Origin: Paraburkholderia sp. ZP32-5
Lineage (GTDB): Bacteria; Pseudomonadota; Gammaproteobacteria; Burkholderiales; Burkholderiaceae
Direction: 5' to 3'
Length of the DNA stretch: 64,000 nt
Assembly: GCF_021390495.1 (NCBI RefSeq)
Contig: NZ_JAJEJP010000001.1
Location: 3,534,001 to 3,598,000, forward strand
Below are positions 1-9,273 of the stretch, in pieces. The notes beneath the pieces were generated by a model. The model made no database searches. It saw only the letters and a program-made list of their open reading frames with translations, and was not told where the DNA came from. The stretch's first letter is position 1; each line of letters opens with the position of its first letter. The translations under genes were made by a program, and so were the position numbers.

Positions 1-2
1 AG

Positions 3-1361
3 TTCGGGCTCGTGCGCAAAGCACTGCGGGAGCGCGAAACGCTGCTGCGCGCCGCCCCGCACATCATCCGGCCGCTGCGCTTCGTGATGCCGCACATGCC
101 CGATCTGCGTCCCGCCTGGATGATCCGCGCCGGCCTGTTCCTCTACGACCATCTGGCGCGCCGCGAACTGCTGCCGGGTTCGCGCGGCATCGTGATGAGG
201 CAGCACGCGGCCGGCGCGCCGCTCGTCGATTCGATCAAGCGTGGCTTCGTCTATTCGGACGGCTGGGTCGACGACGCGCGCCTCGTCGTGTTGAACGCGC
301 TCGACGCGCAAGAGCATGGCGCCACGATCCTCACGCGCACGAAGCTCGTCAACGCGGTACGCGCCAGCGGCGAATGGCGTGCGCAATTGCGCCGCGCGGA
401 CGGCTCGACGCTCGACGTGCGTGCCGCGGCCATCGCGAACGCGGCGGGCCCATGGGTCGGCGAACTGCTGAAGGGCGCGCTCGGCCGGCCGGCGTCGCAC
501 AGCGTGCGGCTCGTCAAGGGCAGCCACATCGTCACGCGGCGCCTGTTCGAGCACGACCACGCATATATCTTTCAGAACCCGGACAAGCGGATCATCTTCG
601 CGATCCCGTACGAGCACGATTACACGCTGATCGGCACGACCGATCTCGAATACGGCGGCGACCCGTCGCAGGTCGCGATCGACGCAAGCGAAACGCAGTA
701 TCTGTGCGATTCGATCAACCGCTACTTCAAGCAGAAAATCTCGCCGGCCGACGTGCGCTGGACCTACTCCGGCGTGCGCCCGCTGCTGGAGGACGAGAAC
801 GCGGACAATCCGTCGGCGCTCACGCGCGACTACTCGCTCGAACTCGACGCGCCGGCCGGCGAAGCGCCGCTGCTGTCGGTGTTCGGCGGCAAGATCACGA
901 CGTTTCGCAAGCTCGCCGAGCAGGCGGTCGATACGCTCGCCGAAGCGCTGCAACGCAACGCGCCCGTGTGGACTGTCGGCGCGCCGTTGCCCGGCGGCGA
1001 TATCGCGCACGCGAACTTCGAGCGCTTCCTCGCTGAATTCCACCGGCAGCATGCGTGGCTGCCAGCCGCGCTCGCGCATCGGCTGGCTCGGGCGTACGGC
1101 ACGCGCGCGCATCGCGTGATCGGCAATGCACGCTCGCTCGCCGAGCTTGGCCGCGAGTTCGCGCCAGGCCTTTACGAAGCCGAGCTGAGCTATCTGTGCA
1201 ATACCGAATGGGCGCGCTCCGCGCAGGACGTGCTGTGGCGACGGTCGAAACTCGGGCTGCATGTCGAGCCAGGCACGCTCGAACAGGTCGCGCGCGACAT
1301 CGATATATGGATTGCGCACGCCTCTGCGCGCGACAAGGCCCGTAACGAAGTCGCGAACTAG
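3..1361 (+). CDS. glpD: Aerobic glycerol-3-phosphate dehydrogenase, 5'-truncated
   Basis: Oxidises sn-glycerol-3-phosphate to dihydroxyacetone phosphate at the inner membrane and passes electrons to quinone through FAD. The reading frame is open to the window edge, so the N-terminal FAD-binding segment is missing; about 450 residues of a protein usually near 510 remain. Visible family marks are the SDGWVDDARL segment, IGTTD, SGVRPLL and FGGKITTFRKLAE, followed by the helical C-terminal domain. glpK and glpF follow on the same strand, making a glycerol-use cluster. A GTG at 12 is an internal codon and not the true start. Confidence 0.95.
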   Translation, partial: FGLVRKALRERETLLRAAPHIIRPLRFVMPHMPDLRPAWMIRAGLFLYDHLARRELLPGSRGIVMRQHAAGAPLVDSIKRGFVYSDGWVDDARLVVLNALDAQEHGATILTRTKLVNAVRASGEWRAQLRRADGSTLDVRAAAIANAAGPWVGELLKGALGRPASHSVRLVKGSHIVTRRLFEHDHAYIFQNPDKRIIFAIPYEHDYTLIGTTDLEYGGDPSQVAIDASETQYLCDSINRYFKQKISPADVRWTYSGVRPLLEDENADNPSALTRDYSLELDAPAGEAPLLSVFGGKITTFRKLAEQAVDTLAEALQRNAPVWTVGAPLPGGDIAHANFERFLAEFHRQHAWLPAALAHRLARAYGTRAHRVIGNARSLAELGREFAPGLYEAELSYLCNTEWARSAQDVLWRRSKLGLHVEPGTLEQVARDIDIWIAHASARDKARNEVAN

Positions 1362-1564
1362 ACTGGAAGCCATACGAAGCGAAACGGCAATCCGGCGACG
1401 GAACGTAAAACCGCGCCGCGTGCACGCACCGCGCGCGTCCGGCTCCGCTGAAGAAAGCGGCACACCCGGCCGGACACGATCACACCGCACGAGAACCCGC
1501 TAGAACAACAGCCCCAACGTCGGCAAACCGTGCGGCAATTCATAAAACAGACGGAGAAGAGACA

Positions 1565-3064
1565 ATGCAGAAGCAGTACATCCTCGCGCTCGACCAGGGC
1601 ACCACCAGCTCGCGCGCGATGCTGTTCGACCGGCTCGGCAACGTCGTGTCGACCGCGCAAAAAGAATTCCGGCAGATTTATCCGCAGCCCGGCTGGGTCG
1701 AGCACGATCCGCGCGAGATCTGGTCCACCCAGGCCGGCGTCGCCGCGGAGGCCGTCACGCGCGCGGGCATGAACGGCGCGTCGATCGCCGCGATCGGTAT
1801 CACCAATCAACGCGAAACCACGATCGTGTGGGATCGCGAGACCGGCCTGCCGATCTACAACGCGATCGTCTGGCAGGATCGCCGCACCGCCGACTTCTGC
1901 GACGAGCTCAAGGCGCAAGGACTCGAAGCCAAAGTGCGCGCGAAAACCGGCCTGCCGATCGATTCGTATTTCTCCGCGACCAAGATCCGCTGGATTCTCG
2001 ACAACGTCGAAGGCGCGCGCGAAAAAGCGCGTCAGGGTCGTCTCGCATTCGGCACGGTCGACAGCTGGCTCGTGTGGAATTTCACCCAGGGCGGCCTGCA
2101 TGTGACCGACGTGACCAACGCGTCGCGCACGATGCTGTTCAACATCCACACGCTCGAATGGGACGACGAACTGCTCGCCGCGCTCGACATTCCGCGCAGC
2201 ATGCTGCCGCAGGTGCGGCCTTCGTCCGACGTGTACGGCTCGACCGTGACCACGGTGTTCGCCTCGAAGATTCCGCTCGCGGGCATCGCCGGCGATCAGC
2301 AGGCCGCGTTGTTCGGCCAGATGTGCACGACATCCGGCATGGTCAAAAACACCTACGGCACCGGCTGTTTTCTGGTGATGAACACCGGCGACAAGCCGAT
2401 CGAATCGAACAACAACCTCGTCACGACGATTGCCTGGCAGATCGGCGAGCGGATCGACTACGGGCTCGAAGGCAGCATCTTCATCGGCGGTGCGGTGGTG
2501 CAGTGGCTGCGCGACGGGCTCGGCATCATCAGAAACGCGGCCGAGATCGAAACGCTCGCGCGCGGCGTGCCGCATAGCGATGGCGTGTATCTGGTGCCGG
2601 CCTTCGCGGGCCTTGGCGCACCGCACTGGAATCCGCACGCGCGCGGCACGCTGTTCGGCGTCACGCGCGGCACGAGCGCGGCGCACATCGCCCGCGCCGC
2701 GCTCGACTCGATCGCGTATCAATCGCTGGACGTGCTGAAGGCGATGGAAGCCGACTCGGGCATTCGCATCGGCGAGCTGCGGGTGGATGGCGGCGCCTGC
2801 GCGAACAATCTGCTGATGCAGTTCCAGGCGGACATTCTCGGCGTCGACGCCGTGCGGCCGCGGATCGCGGAAACGACCGCGCTCGGCGCGGCCTATCTCG
2901 CCGGTCTCGCGGTCGGCTACTGGAAGGACATCGACGAACTGCAGAGCCAGTGGAAGCTCGAGCGCCGCTTCACGCCCGCGCTGCCGCACGCCGAAGTCAA
3001 GACATGCCTCGACGGATGGCAGCGCGCGGTCCGCGCCGCGAAGGCCTGGGCCGATACCCACTGA
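1565..3064 (+). CDS. glpK: Glycerol kinase
   Basis: Phosphorylates glycerol with ATP to glycerol-3-phosphate, the substrate of the upstream glpD product. The 499 residues match the family's full length (about 500). The FGGY-kinase phosphate loop [11 protein letters not shown] lies at residues 8-18, the [14 protein letters not shown] segment carries the catalytic Asp, and [19 protein letters not shown] is the C-terminal ATP-side motif. A purine-rich GGAGAAGAGAC lies just before the ATG. The 203-bp gap after glpD could hold a promoter, but I see no clear one. The surface loop that binds EIIA-Glc in E. coli is not recognisable here. Confidence 0.98.
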   Translation: MQKQYILALDQGTTSSRAMLFDRLGNVVSTAQKEFRQIYPQPGWVEHDPREIWSTQAGVAAEAVTRAGMNGASIAAIGITNQRETTIVWDRETGLPIYNAIVWQDRRTADFCDELKAQGLEAKVRAKTGLPIDSYFSATKIRWILDNVEGAREKARQGRLAFGTVDSWLVWNFTQGGLHVTDVTNASRTMLFNIHTLEWDDELLAALDIPRSMLPQVRPSSDVYGSTVTTVFASKIPLAGIAGDQQAALFGQMCTTSGMVKNTYGTGCFLVMNTGDKPIESNNNLVTTIAWQIGERIDYGLEGSIFIGGAVVQWLRDGLGIIRNAAEIETLARGVPHSDGVYLVPAFAGLGAPHWNPHARGTLFGVTRGTSAAHIARAALDSIAYQSLDVLKAMEADSGIRIGELRVDGGACANNLLMQFQADILGVDAVRPRIAETTALGAAYLAGLAVGYWKDIDELQSQWKLERRFTPALPHAEVKTCLDGWQRAVRAAKAWADTH

Positions 3065-3202
3065 ATGCGCTGAGCGCACCCGCGGCGGCGTTCCCCGCGT
3101 TCCATCAACGCCAGCAACATCGCGCGCCGCCCCCCGTTTCCTTCCTCGCGATGCCCCGCTTACCCGAGCGGCGGCATCCGCCATTTATTTCGAAAACAGA
3201 CT

Positions 3203-3916
3203 ATGTCTCCGTACATCGCAGAATTCGTCGGCACGGCGCTCGTCGTGCTGCTCGGCAACGGCGCCGTTGCCAATGTGCTGCTGGCGCGCACCAAGGGCAA
3301 AGGCGCCGACCTGATCGTGATCGTCATGGGCTGGGCGATGGCCGTGTTCATCGCGGTGTATGTGACCGCGTCGTATAGCGGTGCGCATCTGAATCCGGTC
3401 GTGACGGTCAGTCTCGCGCTCGCCGGCAAGTTCGCGTGGTCAAAGGTGCCCGGCTACGTGGCCGCGCAAATGCTCGGCGGCATGGCCGGCGCGCTGCTGA
3501 TGTGGGCCGCCTATCGCCAGCATTTCGTCAAGGAAAGCGACGCCGACGTGAAGCTCGGCGTGTTCTGCACGTCGCCCGCGATTCGCAGCGTGCCGCACAA
3601 TCTGCTGACCGAGACGATCGCAACCTTCGTACTGATTCTCGGCGTGCTGTATCTGGCGACGCCTCAAGTGGGCCTCGGCGCGCTCGATGCGTTGCCGGTC
3701 GCGCTGCTCGTACTCGGCATCGGCATCTCGCTCGGCGGGCCCACCGGCTACGCGATGAGCCCCGCGCGCGATCTGTCGCCGCGGCTGATGCACGCGCTGC
3801 TGCCGATTCCGGGCAAGCGCGACAGCGACTGGCGCTACGCGTGGATTCCGGTCTGCGGTCCGCTGCTCGGCGGCGCCGCGGCGGCCAGTCTGTACCTGCA
3901 CTTGTCCCAGCTCTGA
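3203..3916 (+). CDS. glpF: Glycerol uptake facilitator (aquaglyceroporin)
   Basis: A six-helix MIP-family channel for passive glycerol entry; 237 residues, in a glycerol cluster. The fold is clear from the two half-repeats, SGAHLNPVVT at about 60-69 and TGYAMSPARD at about 181-190. Both canonical NPA boxes are altered: the first reads NPV (64-66) and the second SPA (186-188). The filter Arg after the second box (R189) and an aromatic pair (W44, Y183) fit a glyceroporin pore. There is no convincing Shine-Dalgarno before the ATG. From memory, a MIP subfamily sharing NPV/SPA exists in other bacteria, so this is probably a working variant. Confidence 0.93.
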   Translation: MSPYIAEFVGTALVVLLGNGAVANVLLARTKGKGADLIVIVMGWAMAVFIAVYVTASYSGAHLNPVVTVSLALAGKFAWSKVPGYVAAQMLGGMAGALLMWAAYRQHFVKESDADVKLGVFCTSPAIRSVPHNLLTETIATFVLILGVLYLATPQVGLGALDALPVALLVLGIGISLGGPTGYAMSPARDLSPRLMHALLPIPGKRDSDWRYAWIPVCGPLLGGAAAASLYLHLSQL

Positions 3917-4017
3917 GCGGAAGCCAGCCGCAAAGCACGTATGATGAGGCTTTCCACCGCGGTGCGCGCTCTGGCAACCACAGCGCCCGCGCGCAGCCCG
4001 CTTATCGTTTTTCAGGC

Positions 4018-4704
4018 ATGATCGACCACCTCATCTGTGACTGCGACGGCGTGCTCGTCGACAGCGAAGTCATCGCCGATCGCGTGATGCTGGAAACGCT
4101 GACGGCCACCTTCCCCGGCCTCGATTTCACCGCCATCGTCAAAACCGCGTTCGGCCAGCAAACCTCGCGCTTTCTCGCCAGCATCGAGAAACAGTTCGAC
4201 ATCACGTTGCCCGTCGATTTCTTCGACACGATCGAACACAACGTCGAGCTCGAACTCGCCGCGTCGCTGAGTCCGGTCAACGGCGTGCGCGACGCGCTGC
4301 AACGCGTGACGCTGCCCGCCGCGGTCGTCTCGAACAGCCGCATGACGCGCGTCACCGCATCGGTGCGGCGCGCCGGCTTACAGCAGATTTTCGGCGAGCG
4401 GATTTTCAGCGCCCAGCAGGTTGCGCGGCCGAAGCCCTATCCCGATGTGTACCTGTTCGCGGCGCAGACGCTCGGCGTCGAGCCGGCGCGCTGCCTCGTC
4501 GTCGAGGACAGTGTCGCGGGATTGAACGCGGCGCGCGCGGCGGGCATGAAGACGATCGCCTTCGTCGGCGCGAGCCATATCCCGGACGGCTACGCGGATG
4601 CGCTGCGCGGCATGGGCATGACGCGCATCATGCAGCACATGGACGAATTGCCCGGCCTCGTCGAGGCGGGCGTGCGAGGAGAGTTCGGCGACGTGCAGTC
4701 GTAG
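4018..4704 (+). CDS. HAD-family sugar-phosphate phosphatase
   Basis: A 228-residue HAD subfamily IA hydrolase. Motif I is CDCDGVLVDSE with D8 as nucleophile and D10 as acid/base, motif II is VVSNS (S105), motif III is K139 in ARPKPYPDVY, and motif IV is VVEDSVAG (E163/D164). The cap after motif I is helical. It most resembles the E. coli YieH/YfbT group, which dephosphorylates sugar phosphates; the substrate cannot be read from sequence. The frame is open far upstream, but the ATG at 4018 begins exactly at the conserved N-terminus. Its position behind glpF suggests, without proving, a link to glycerol or phosphosugar metabolism. Confidence 0.88.
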   Translation: MIDHLICDCDGVLVDSEVIADRVMLETLTATFPGLDFTAIVKTAFGQQTSRFLASIEKQFDITLPVDFFDTIEHNVELELAASLSPVNGVRDALQRVTLPAAVVSNSRMTRVTASVRRAGLQQIFGERIFSAQQVARPKPYPDVYLFAAQTLGVEPARCLVVEDSVAGLNAARAAGMKTIAFVGASHIPDGYADALRGMGMTRIMQHMDELPGLVEAGVRGEFGDVQS

Positions 4705-4742
4705 CGGACTTTCCCTCACGTTGACGGTGGCGCTGCCGCTGA

Positions 4743-4762
4743 CGCTGACGTTGGCGTCAGCG
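4743..4762. terminator. Hairpin between convergent genes
   Basis: A perfect 8-bp inverted repeat, CGCTGACG / CGTCAGCG, with a TTGG loop lies in the 74-bp gap between the HAD gene and convergent ribB. There is no T tract on either side, so it could be a weak or Rho-assisted terminator, or simply a stem. Confidence 0.35.
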
Positions 4763-4778
4763 CAACGCGCGACTCATC

Positions 4779-5513
4779 TCAAGCCTCGACCGCCGCGCCT
4801 TCTCGTACCCGCGCGAGCGACTCGCGAAACTCCACCAGTTCGGCAATCGTCAGCATCGGCAGGTTGTGTTGCTCAGCGAAGCGCTCGACGTCCGCGCCGC
4901 GCGTCATCGTGCCGTCCGCGTTCATCAGTTCGCACAGCACGCCGGCCGGCTTCAGGCCGGCGAGGATCGCGAGATCGACCGTGCCTTCGGTATGGCCGCG
5001 CCGCGCCAGCACGCCGCCGGGCATCGCGCGCAACGGGAACACGTGGCCCGGACGCACGATGTCGGCCGGCTTCGCGGTATCGGCGATCGCGGCGCGGATC
5101 GTCGTCACGCGATCGAGCGCGGATACGCCGGTCGTCACGCCGTCACGCGCTTCGATCGATACCGTGAACGCGGTGCCATGACGGCTTTCGTTGTTGACGG
5201 CCATCGGCGGCAATTCGAGCACGCGGATCTTGTCGTCGGGCAGGCACAGGCACACGATGCCGCTGCATTCGCGGATCAGCAGTGCCATCGTTTCGACCGA
5301 CAGACGCTCGGCCGACACGATCAGATCGGCTTCGTTCTCGCGATCATGGTCGTCCTGCAGCACGACCGCGCGACCGTCGCGCATGGCTTGCAAGGCGGCG
5401 GCGATACGCGGCGGCACGGCTTCGGTGGCGAGCAAGGGGAGATCGGCGAATGCATCTTCGGCAATCGTCGACGGGGCGGGAAAAGCAGCAATAGACATGA
5501 TTGAAACGCTCAT
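4779..5513 (-). CDS. ribB: 3,4-dihydroxy-2-butanone-4-phosphate synthase
   Basis: Converts ribulose-5-phosphate to 3,4-dihydroxy-2-butanone-4-phosphate plus formate, one of the two precursor branches of riboflavin. The 244 residues contain only the RibB domain; no GTP cyclohydrolase II domain follows. Diagnostic segments are [11 protein letters not shown] (acidic metal ligands), [19 protein letters not shown] and the GVLCELMN end. Two in-frame ATGs (5513 and 5498) are possible and neither has a good ribosome site. An FMN riboswitch lies in the leader, so expression should fall when FMN is plentiful. Confidence 0.96.
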   Translation of the reverse strand: MSVSIMSIAAFPAPSTIAEDAFADLPLLATEAVPPRIAAALQAMRDGRAVVLQDDHDRENEADLIVSAERLSVETMALLIRECSGIVCLCLPDDKIRVLELPPMAVNNESRHGTAFTVSIEARDGVTTGVSALDRVTTIRAAIADTAKPADIVRPGHVFPLRAMPGGVLARRGHTEGTVDLAILAGLKPAGVLCELMNADGTMTRGADVERFAEQHNLPMLTIAELVEFRESLARVREGAAVEA

Positions 5514-5649
5514 CGCAAAAGTGGGGCGAGAAACGTTTCAGGGCATTGCAAACAGACTCGAACGACCGAAAGGCACCGCGTAAAGCGGCGCTGAGGCATC
5601 GCCTGAACAACCGGCGAGCTCACGGAACGCAGATGACTATCTGCACATC

Positions 5650-5827
5650 TTCTTTCATCCGGACTATGACCGTCGGCTCTGGAATCTGACCAGATCTGCT
5701 GACCCCGCCGCGGCCTTCGCGACTGCGAAGACGATGCGATGCGGGCGCTCGCGGGCTTGCCGGCTTCGCGCTATCGCGCTGCCGGCCTACCGCCGGTGGG
5801 GAATTTCACCCCGCCCTGAAGACGCAC
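5650..5827 (-). promoter_or_regulatory. FMN riboswitch (RFN element)
   Basis: Read on the minus strand, the leader of ribB holds the conserved RFN blocks in order: TCAGGGCGGGGTGAAATTCC, then CCCACCGGCGGTA, a long variable stem, GGTCAGATTCCAGAGCCGACGGT in the core, and AGTCCGGATGAAAGAAGA at the 3' end. The element ends about 135 nt before ribB. I see no T-tract terminator between it and the gene, so control of translation start is more likely than transcription termination. Confidence 0.96.
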
Positions 5828-5939
5828 TGATTGCCGGAATCGACCGGCGCGCGAAGCATACAACAGCTACGCCACGCGTGCAGCGCGGCGCATAAAGACC
5901 CTACTGACGACCCTGCCGACGGTGCTAAACGCGCCGCCG

Positions 5940-6647
5940 TCATGCCGGCGCTCTGTCGCTCCCGGCATCGTCGCGCGCGCCGGGCGCCGCCGGCACCTCC
6001 CAGCGCGGCGGCGTCTCGGCCCGCAGCGTCACGCGAAACGCTCGCGCTTCGGTGTCGCCGGGATTGCGCAGACTATGCGGCTGATCGGCGTCGAACACGA
6101 TCGCGTCGCCGGTGGCGAGCAACTGACGCTGATCGTGCACGCTGACTTCGAGCGTGCCGTCGCTGACCACCAGATTCACCGTCGTGCCCGGCGCGCGGCG
6201 GATGCCCGTCTCGGTGTGCAGCGGCGCGATCCGCAGCTCGTGAAACTCGGCGGCGGCCGGTTCGTCGTCGGGATAAAGCGGCCGCGCCGAATAGCGTCCG
6301 TTCGCGCTGACGACGCGCGCCGAACGCTCGGCCGGCAAATGCTCGAAACCGTTGGTCGCGTGACGCCGCAAAAACGCCGCCACCGATACCTTCAGCGCCG
6401 CGGCCACCTTGCACAGCACCTTGATCGACGGCACGCTGCGCGCCGATTCGATCTGCGCGAGCATCGCGCGCGATACGCCGGACGCGCGAGCCAGCGCGTC
6501 GAGCGACAACTGCCGTTCGGCGCGCAGCCGGGCCAGGTTCACACCGACCAGTTGTTCGAGCGCATCGAAGGGTTCGGCCGGACGCGCCACCGCGTCAGGA
6601 TCGGCATCGGCCGAGGGGTCGCGAACCAGCGCGAGCGGAGAATACAT
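5940..6647 (-). CDS. XRE-family regulator with C-terminal cupin domain
   Basis: A 235-residue DNA-binding regulator. An XRE-type helix-turn-helix occupies roughly residues 38-92 (LRAERQLSLDALARASGVS, then MLAQIESARSVPSIKVLCKVA), and a cupin_2 sensor domain roughly 125-215 (GTTVNLVVSDGTLEV, FDADQPHSLRN). Such proteins usually sense a small metabolite and repress or activate a nearby operon; the ligand is unknown. A longer frame starts at 6698, but the ATG at 6647 has a strong CTGGAGGCC site six bases upstream, so I use it. The MFS transporter gene lies upstream on the same strand and ribB downstream. Confidence 0.9.
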   Translation of the reverse strand: MYSPLALVRDPSADADPDAVARPAEPFDALEQLVGVNLARLRAERQLSLDALARASGVSRAMLAQIESARSVPSIKVLCKVAAALKVSVAAFLRRHATNGFEHLPAERSARVVSANGRYSARPLYPDDEPAAAEFHELRIAPLHTETGIRRAPGTTVNLVVSDGTLEVSVHDQRQLLATGDAIVFDADQPHSLRNPGDTEARAFRVTLRAETPPRWEVPAAPGARDDAGSDRAPA

Positions 6648-6660
6648 ATTGGCCTCCAGA

Positions 6661-6677
6661 GCGCCGGCAGCCGGCGC
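6661..6677. promoter_or_regulatory. Palindrome in the leader of the XRE-cupin gene
   Basis: GCGCCGGC-A-GCCGGCGC is a perfect 8-bp inverted repeat with a one-base centre, just upstream of the ribosome site of the XRE-cupin gene. It could be an autoregulatory operator or only a GC-rich stem. A possible promoter (TTGGCC, 16 bp, TATCTT) lies upstream on the minus strand. Confidence 0.35.
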
Positions 6678-6769
6678 GAAAGCAGTAAGTGGAGGCAAGA
6701 TAGCATCGGCTTACGCGCGGCCAAACGAAGTTATCTTCACACTGTTATCAGCATCGCGAAGGCAAGCAT

Positions 6770-7936
6770 TTACGCGCGCTGCGCAACCGGCGTGGCCGGC
6801 GCATCCATGCGCGCCGCGAACCAGGTGAGCAGCAGTGCCACGACGCTGACCGCCGCCGCGACCCACGGCAGCGTATCGAGCGCATGACCGTGACCGATCA
6901 CCAGACCGCCGAGCCACGCGCCCGCCGCGTTGCCGACGTTGAACGCGCCGATGTTCAGCGTCGACGCGAGGTTCGGCGCGGCGGCGGCCTTTTCGACCAC
7001 GCGCATCTGCAGCGGCGGCACCGTCGCGAATGCCGCGATGCCCCACACGAAGACCGTGATCGCCGCGGCCACCTGCGAATGACTGGTGCGCGTGAAGATC
7101 GCCATCACCACCGCGAGCGCGGCGAGAATGCCCATCAGCGACGGCATCAGCGCGCGGTCCGCGAGCTTGCCGCCGAGCGTGTTGCCGACCGTCAGGCCGA
7201 CGCCGAACAGCACGAGGATCAGCGTCACGCCGCGCGGCGAGAAGCCGCTCACCTGTTCGAGAACCGGCGCGATATAGGTGAACACGACAAACACGCCGCC
7301 GAAGCCGAGCACCGTCATCGCGAGCGCGGTCCAGACCTGCGGGTCCTTCAGCACGCGTACTTCATGGCCGAGGCCGGCGGGGCCGGTGTCGTGCCGGTTC
7401 GGCACCAGCGCGGTAACGCCCAGCAGCGACAGCACGCCAAAGCCGCTGACGATCCAGAACGCCGCGCGCCAGCCAAACTCCTGCCCAACGAAAGTGCCGA
7501 ATGGCACGCCGAGTACGTTCGCGAGCGTGAGCCCGGTGAACATCAGCGCGATGGCGCTCGCGCGCTTCTCGGCCGGTACCAGCGACGCCGCGACCACCGC
7601 GCCGATGCCGAAGAACGAACCGTGCGCGAACGAGGTGACGACGCGCGCGACCATCAGCACCGAATAGCTCGGCGCCACCGCGCACAGCACGTTGCCGACG
7701 ATGAACACGCCCATCAGCAGTTGCAGCGCGAACTTGCGCGACATCCGGCTGGTGATCACCGCGAGCAGCGGCGCGCCGACCGCGACGCCGAGCGCATAGC
7801 CGCTGACGAGCAGGCCGGCCGACGGAATCGATACGGACAGATCGCGTGCGACATCGGGCAGCAGGCCCATGATGACGAATTCGGTCGTGCCGATCGCGAA
7901 AGCGCTGATGGCCAGCGCGAGTAAAGGAATGGGCAT
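6770..7936 (-). CDS. MFS efflux transporter (DHA1 family)
   Basis: A 388-residue, 12-helix major facilitator protein. The N-terminus (ALAISAFAIGTTEFVIMGLL) and the LLVSGYALGVAVGAPLLA helix are typical of the DHA1 drug:H+ antiporter branch that includes E. coli AraJ and YdhP. A motif A-like GGKLADRAL sits in the central loop. The start at 7936 follows a GGAG site nine bases upstream; the longer frame to 8074 runs through the divergent promoter and is rejected. It is transcribed away from a LysR gene, the usual layout for a transporter and its own regulator. The substrate is unknown. Confidence 0.92.
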   Translation of the reverse strand: MPIPLLALAISAFAIGTTEFVIMGLLPDVARDLSVSIPSAGLLVSGYALGVAVGAPLLAVITSRMSRKFALQLLMGVFIVGNVLCAVAPSYSVLMVARVVTSFAHGSFFGIGAVVAASLVPAEKRASAIALMFTGLTLANVLGVPFGTFVGQEFGWRAAFWIVSGFGVLSLLGVTALVPNRHDTGPAGLGHEVRVLKDPQVWTALAMTVLGFGGVFVVFTYIAPVLEQVSGFSPRGVTLILVLFGVGLTVGNTLGGKLADRALMPSLMGILAALAVVMAIFTRTSHSQVAAAITVFVWGIAAFATVPPLQMRVVEKAAAAPNLASTLNIGAFNVGNAAGAWLGGLVIGHGHALDTLPWVAAAVSVVALLLTWFAARMDAPATPVAQRA

Positions 7937-8058
7937 GTTCTGCTCCGCAAACGAGATGGAATCGGGGTTCAAGCGTCGCGGCGTGTGCGCGCGCGATATA
8001 AGGGTTTTCACGGAGCGCATTATCAGCGCGCAGTAGCGATTTGATAATTGGCGTAGCA

Positions 8059-8075
8059 TTTGAAGCATTTTCAAA
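8059..8075. promoter_or_regulatory. Candidate LysR operator between the MFS and LysR genes
   Basis: TTTGAA-N5-TTCAAA is a dyad holding the T-N11-A core of a LysR-type binding site, in the 158-bp divergent gap and 19 bp before the lysR start. Another half-site (TTTGAAAA) follows at 8081. Placement and shape fit an operator used by the adjacent LysR protein. Confidence 0.5.
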
Positions 8076-8094
8076 TTCTCTTTGAAAACGAGTG

Positions 8095-9141
8095 ATGGAT
8101 AATCTCGGCGACATCCGCCTCTTCGTCGAAGCGGCGCAGCAGGGCAGCCTGTCGGCGGCGGGCCGCAAAATGGGCCTGACGCCCGCCGCGGCGAGCGCGC
8201 GGCTCGCGAAACTGGAGGCCAATCTGAAAGCGCGTCTGTTCGAGCGCACCACGCGCCAGTTGCGTCTGACCGACGAAGGCCGTCTGTATCTGAATTGCTG
8301 CCGCCAGGCGCTGCAATCGCTCGACGATGCCGAAGCCGCGCTGCAAGCCGGCCAGGGCGTCGTGCGCGGCAAGGTGCGGATTTCCGCCACGTCGGATTTC
8401 GGCCGCAATCTGCTGATGCACTGGCTCGACGAATTCAACCTGCTGTACCCGGAAGTGACGTTCGCGCTGACGCTGTCGGATTCGCTGTCGAACCTGGTGC
8501 AGGAAGACATCGACCTCGCGATCCGCTTCGGCGTACCGCAGGACAGTTCGCTGGTCGCGCGCCGGCTCGCGCCGAACCGGCGCGTGCTATGCGCGTCGCC
8601 GGACTACATCGCGCGCAAGGGCGAGCCGAAAGACCCGCAGGATCTGGCCAACCACGATTGCATCGTGCTGGGCACCGCATCCGGGCCGGCGAACGAATGG
8701 CGCTTCACGCGCGGCGACGAGGTGCAGCACTACACGGTGCCGCTCGACACCTCCCGCGAGACCAACGACGGCGCGGTCGCGCGCGAATGGGCGCTGCGCG
8801 GCTACGGCATCGCGATCAAATCGATGTGGGACGTGGAGTCGGATCTGCGCGCAGACGGACTAAAAAGCCTGTTGCCCGAATGGCGTTATCCGGATGCGCC
8901 GCTGCACGCGCTCTATCACCGCAACCGCTTCATGGCGCCGCGCGTGCGCGTGCTACTGGATTTCCTGAGCGAGCGCTTCGCGCAGGTATCGGATGAACTG
9001 GAAAGTCTGCTGGGGCTGCCGCCGGATCCGCCGCGCGGCATGGCAAACGACATGGCAAACAGCACACCGGGCGAAACGGTAGACAACGCTGCGAAGCGCG
9101 CCCGCTCCGGCAAGACCGGCTGCCAAACCCCCGTTCCATGA
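8095..9141 (+). CDS. LysR-family transcriptional regulator
   Basis: A 348-residue LTTR: N-terminal winged HTH (DNLGDIRLFVEAAQQGSL, then TPAAASARLAKLEANLKARLFERTTR) and a C-terminal substrate-binding domain of the CrgA/DsdC-like type. ATG at 8095 is chosen over the GTG at 8092. The C-terminus runs about 40 residues past the usual 300-310, with a polar tail. It is divergent from the MFS exporter, so it probably controls that gene and itself through the palindrome at 8059-8075. The inducer is unknown. Confidence 0.92.
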   Translation: MDNLGDIRLFVEAAQQGSLSAAGRKMGLTPAAASARLAKLEANLKARLFERTTRQLRLTDEGRLYLNCCRQALQSLDDAEAALQAGQGVVRGKVRISATSDFGRNLLMHWLDEFNLLYPEVTFALTLSDSLSNLVQEDIDLAIRFGVPQDSSLVARRLAPNRRVLCASPDYIARKGEPKDPQDLANHDCIVLGTASGPANEWRFTRGDEVQHYTVPLDTSRETNDGAVAREWALRGYGIAIKSMWDVESDLRADGLKSLLPEWRYPDAPLHALYHRNRFMAPRVRVLLDFLSERFAQVSDELESLLGLPPDPPRGMANDMANSTPGETVDNAAKRARSGKTGCQTPVP

Positions 9142-9146
9142 AGGGC

Positions 9147-9152
9147 TATAAT
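9147..9152 (+). promoter_or_regulatory. Candidate -10 box for the miaB operon
   Basis: A perfect TATAAT lies 5 bp after the upstream lysR stop codon and about 120 bp before miaB. No good -35 hexamer is seen at 16-18 bp, so this rests on the -10 alone. Confidence 0.45.
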
Positions 9153-9273
9153 CTCGAGTTACGCTGCAAAGACGCTCGCACGTCGGCCAGATGCGCCGCG
9201 CTGCCCTGCCCCGCGGCCCCTTCACCCTCTTTATCCACGCCCCCAGGTTAACCACTGCGACCGGCGAAATTCG

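Noticed and set aside
1358..3184. 608-residue minus-strand ORF
   Set aside because: Antisense to glpK, no motif, composition of a shadow frame.
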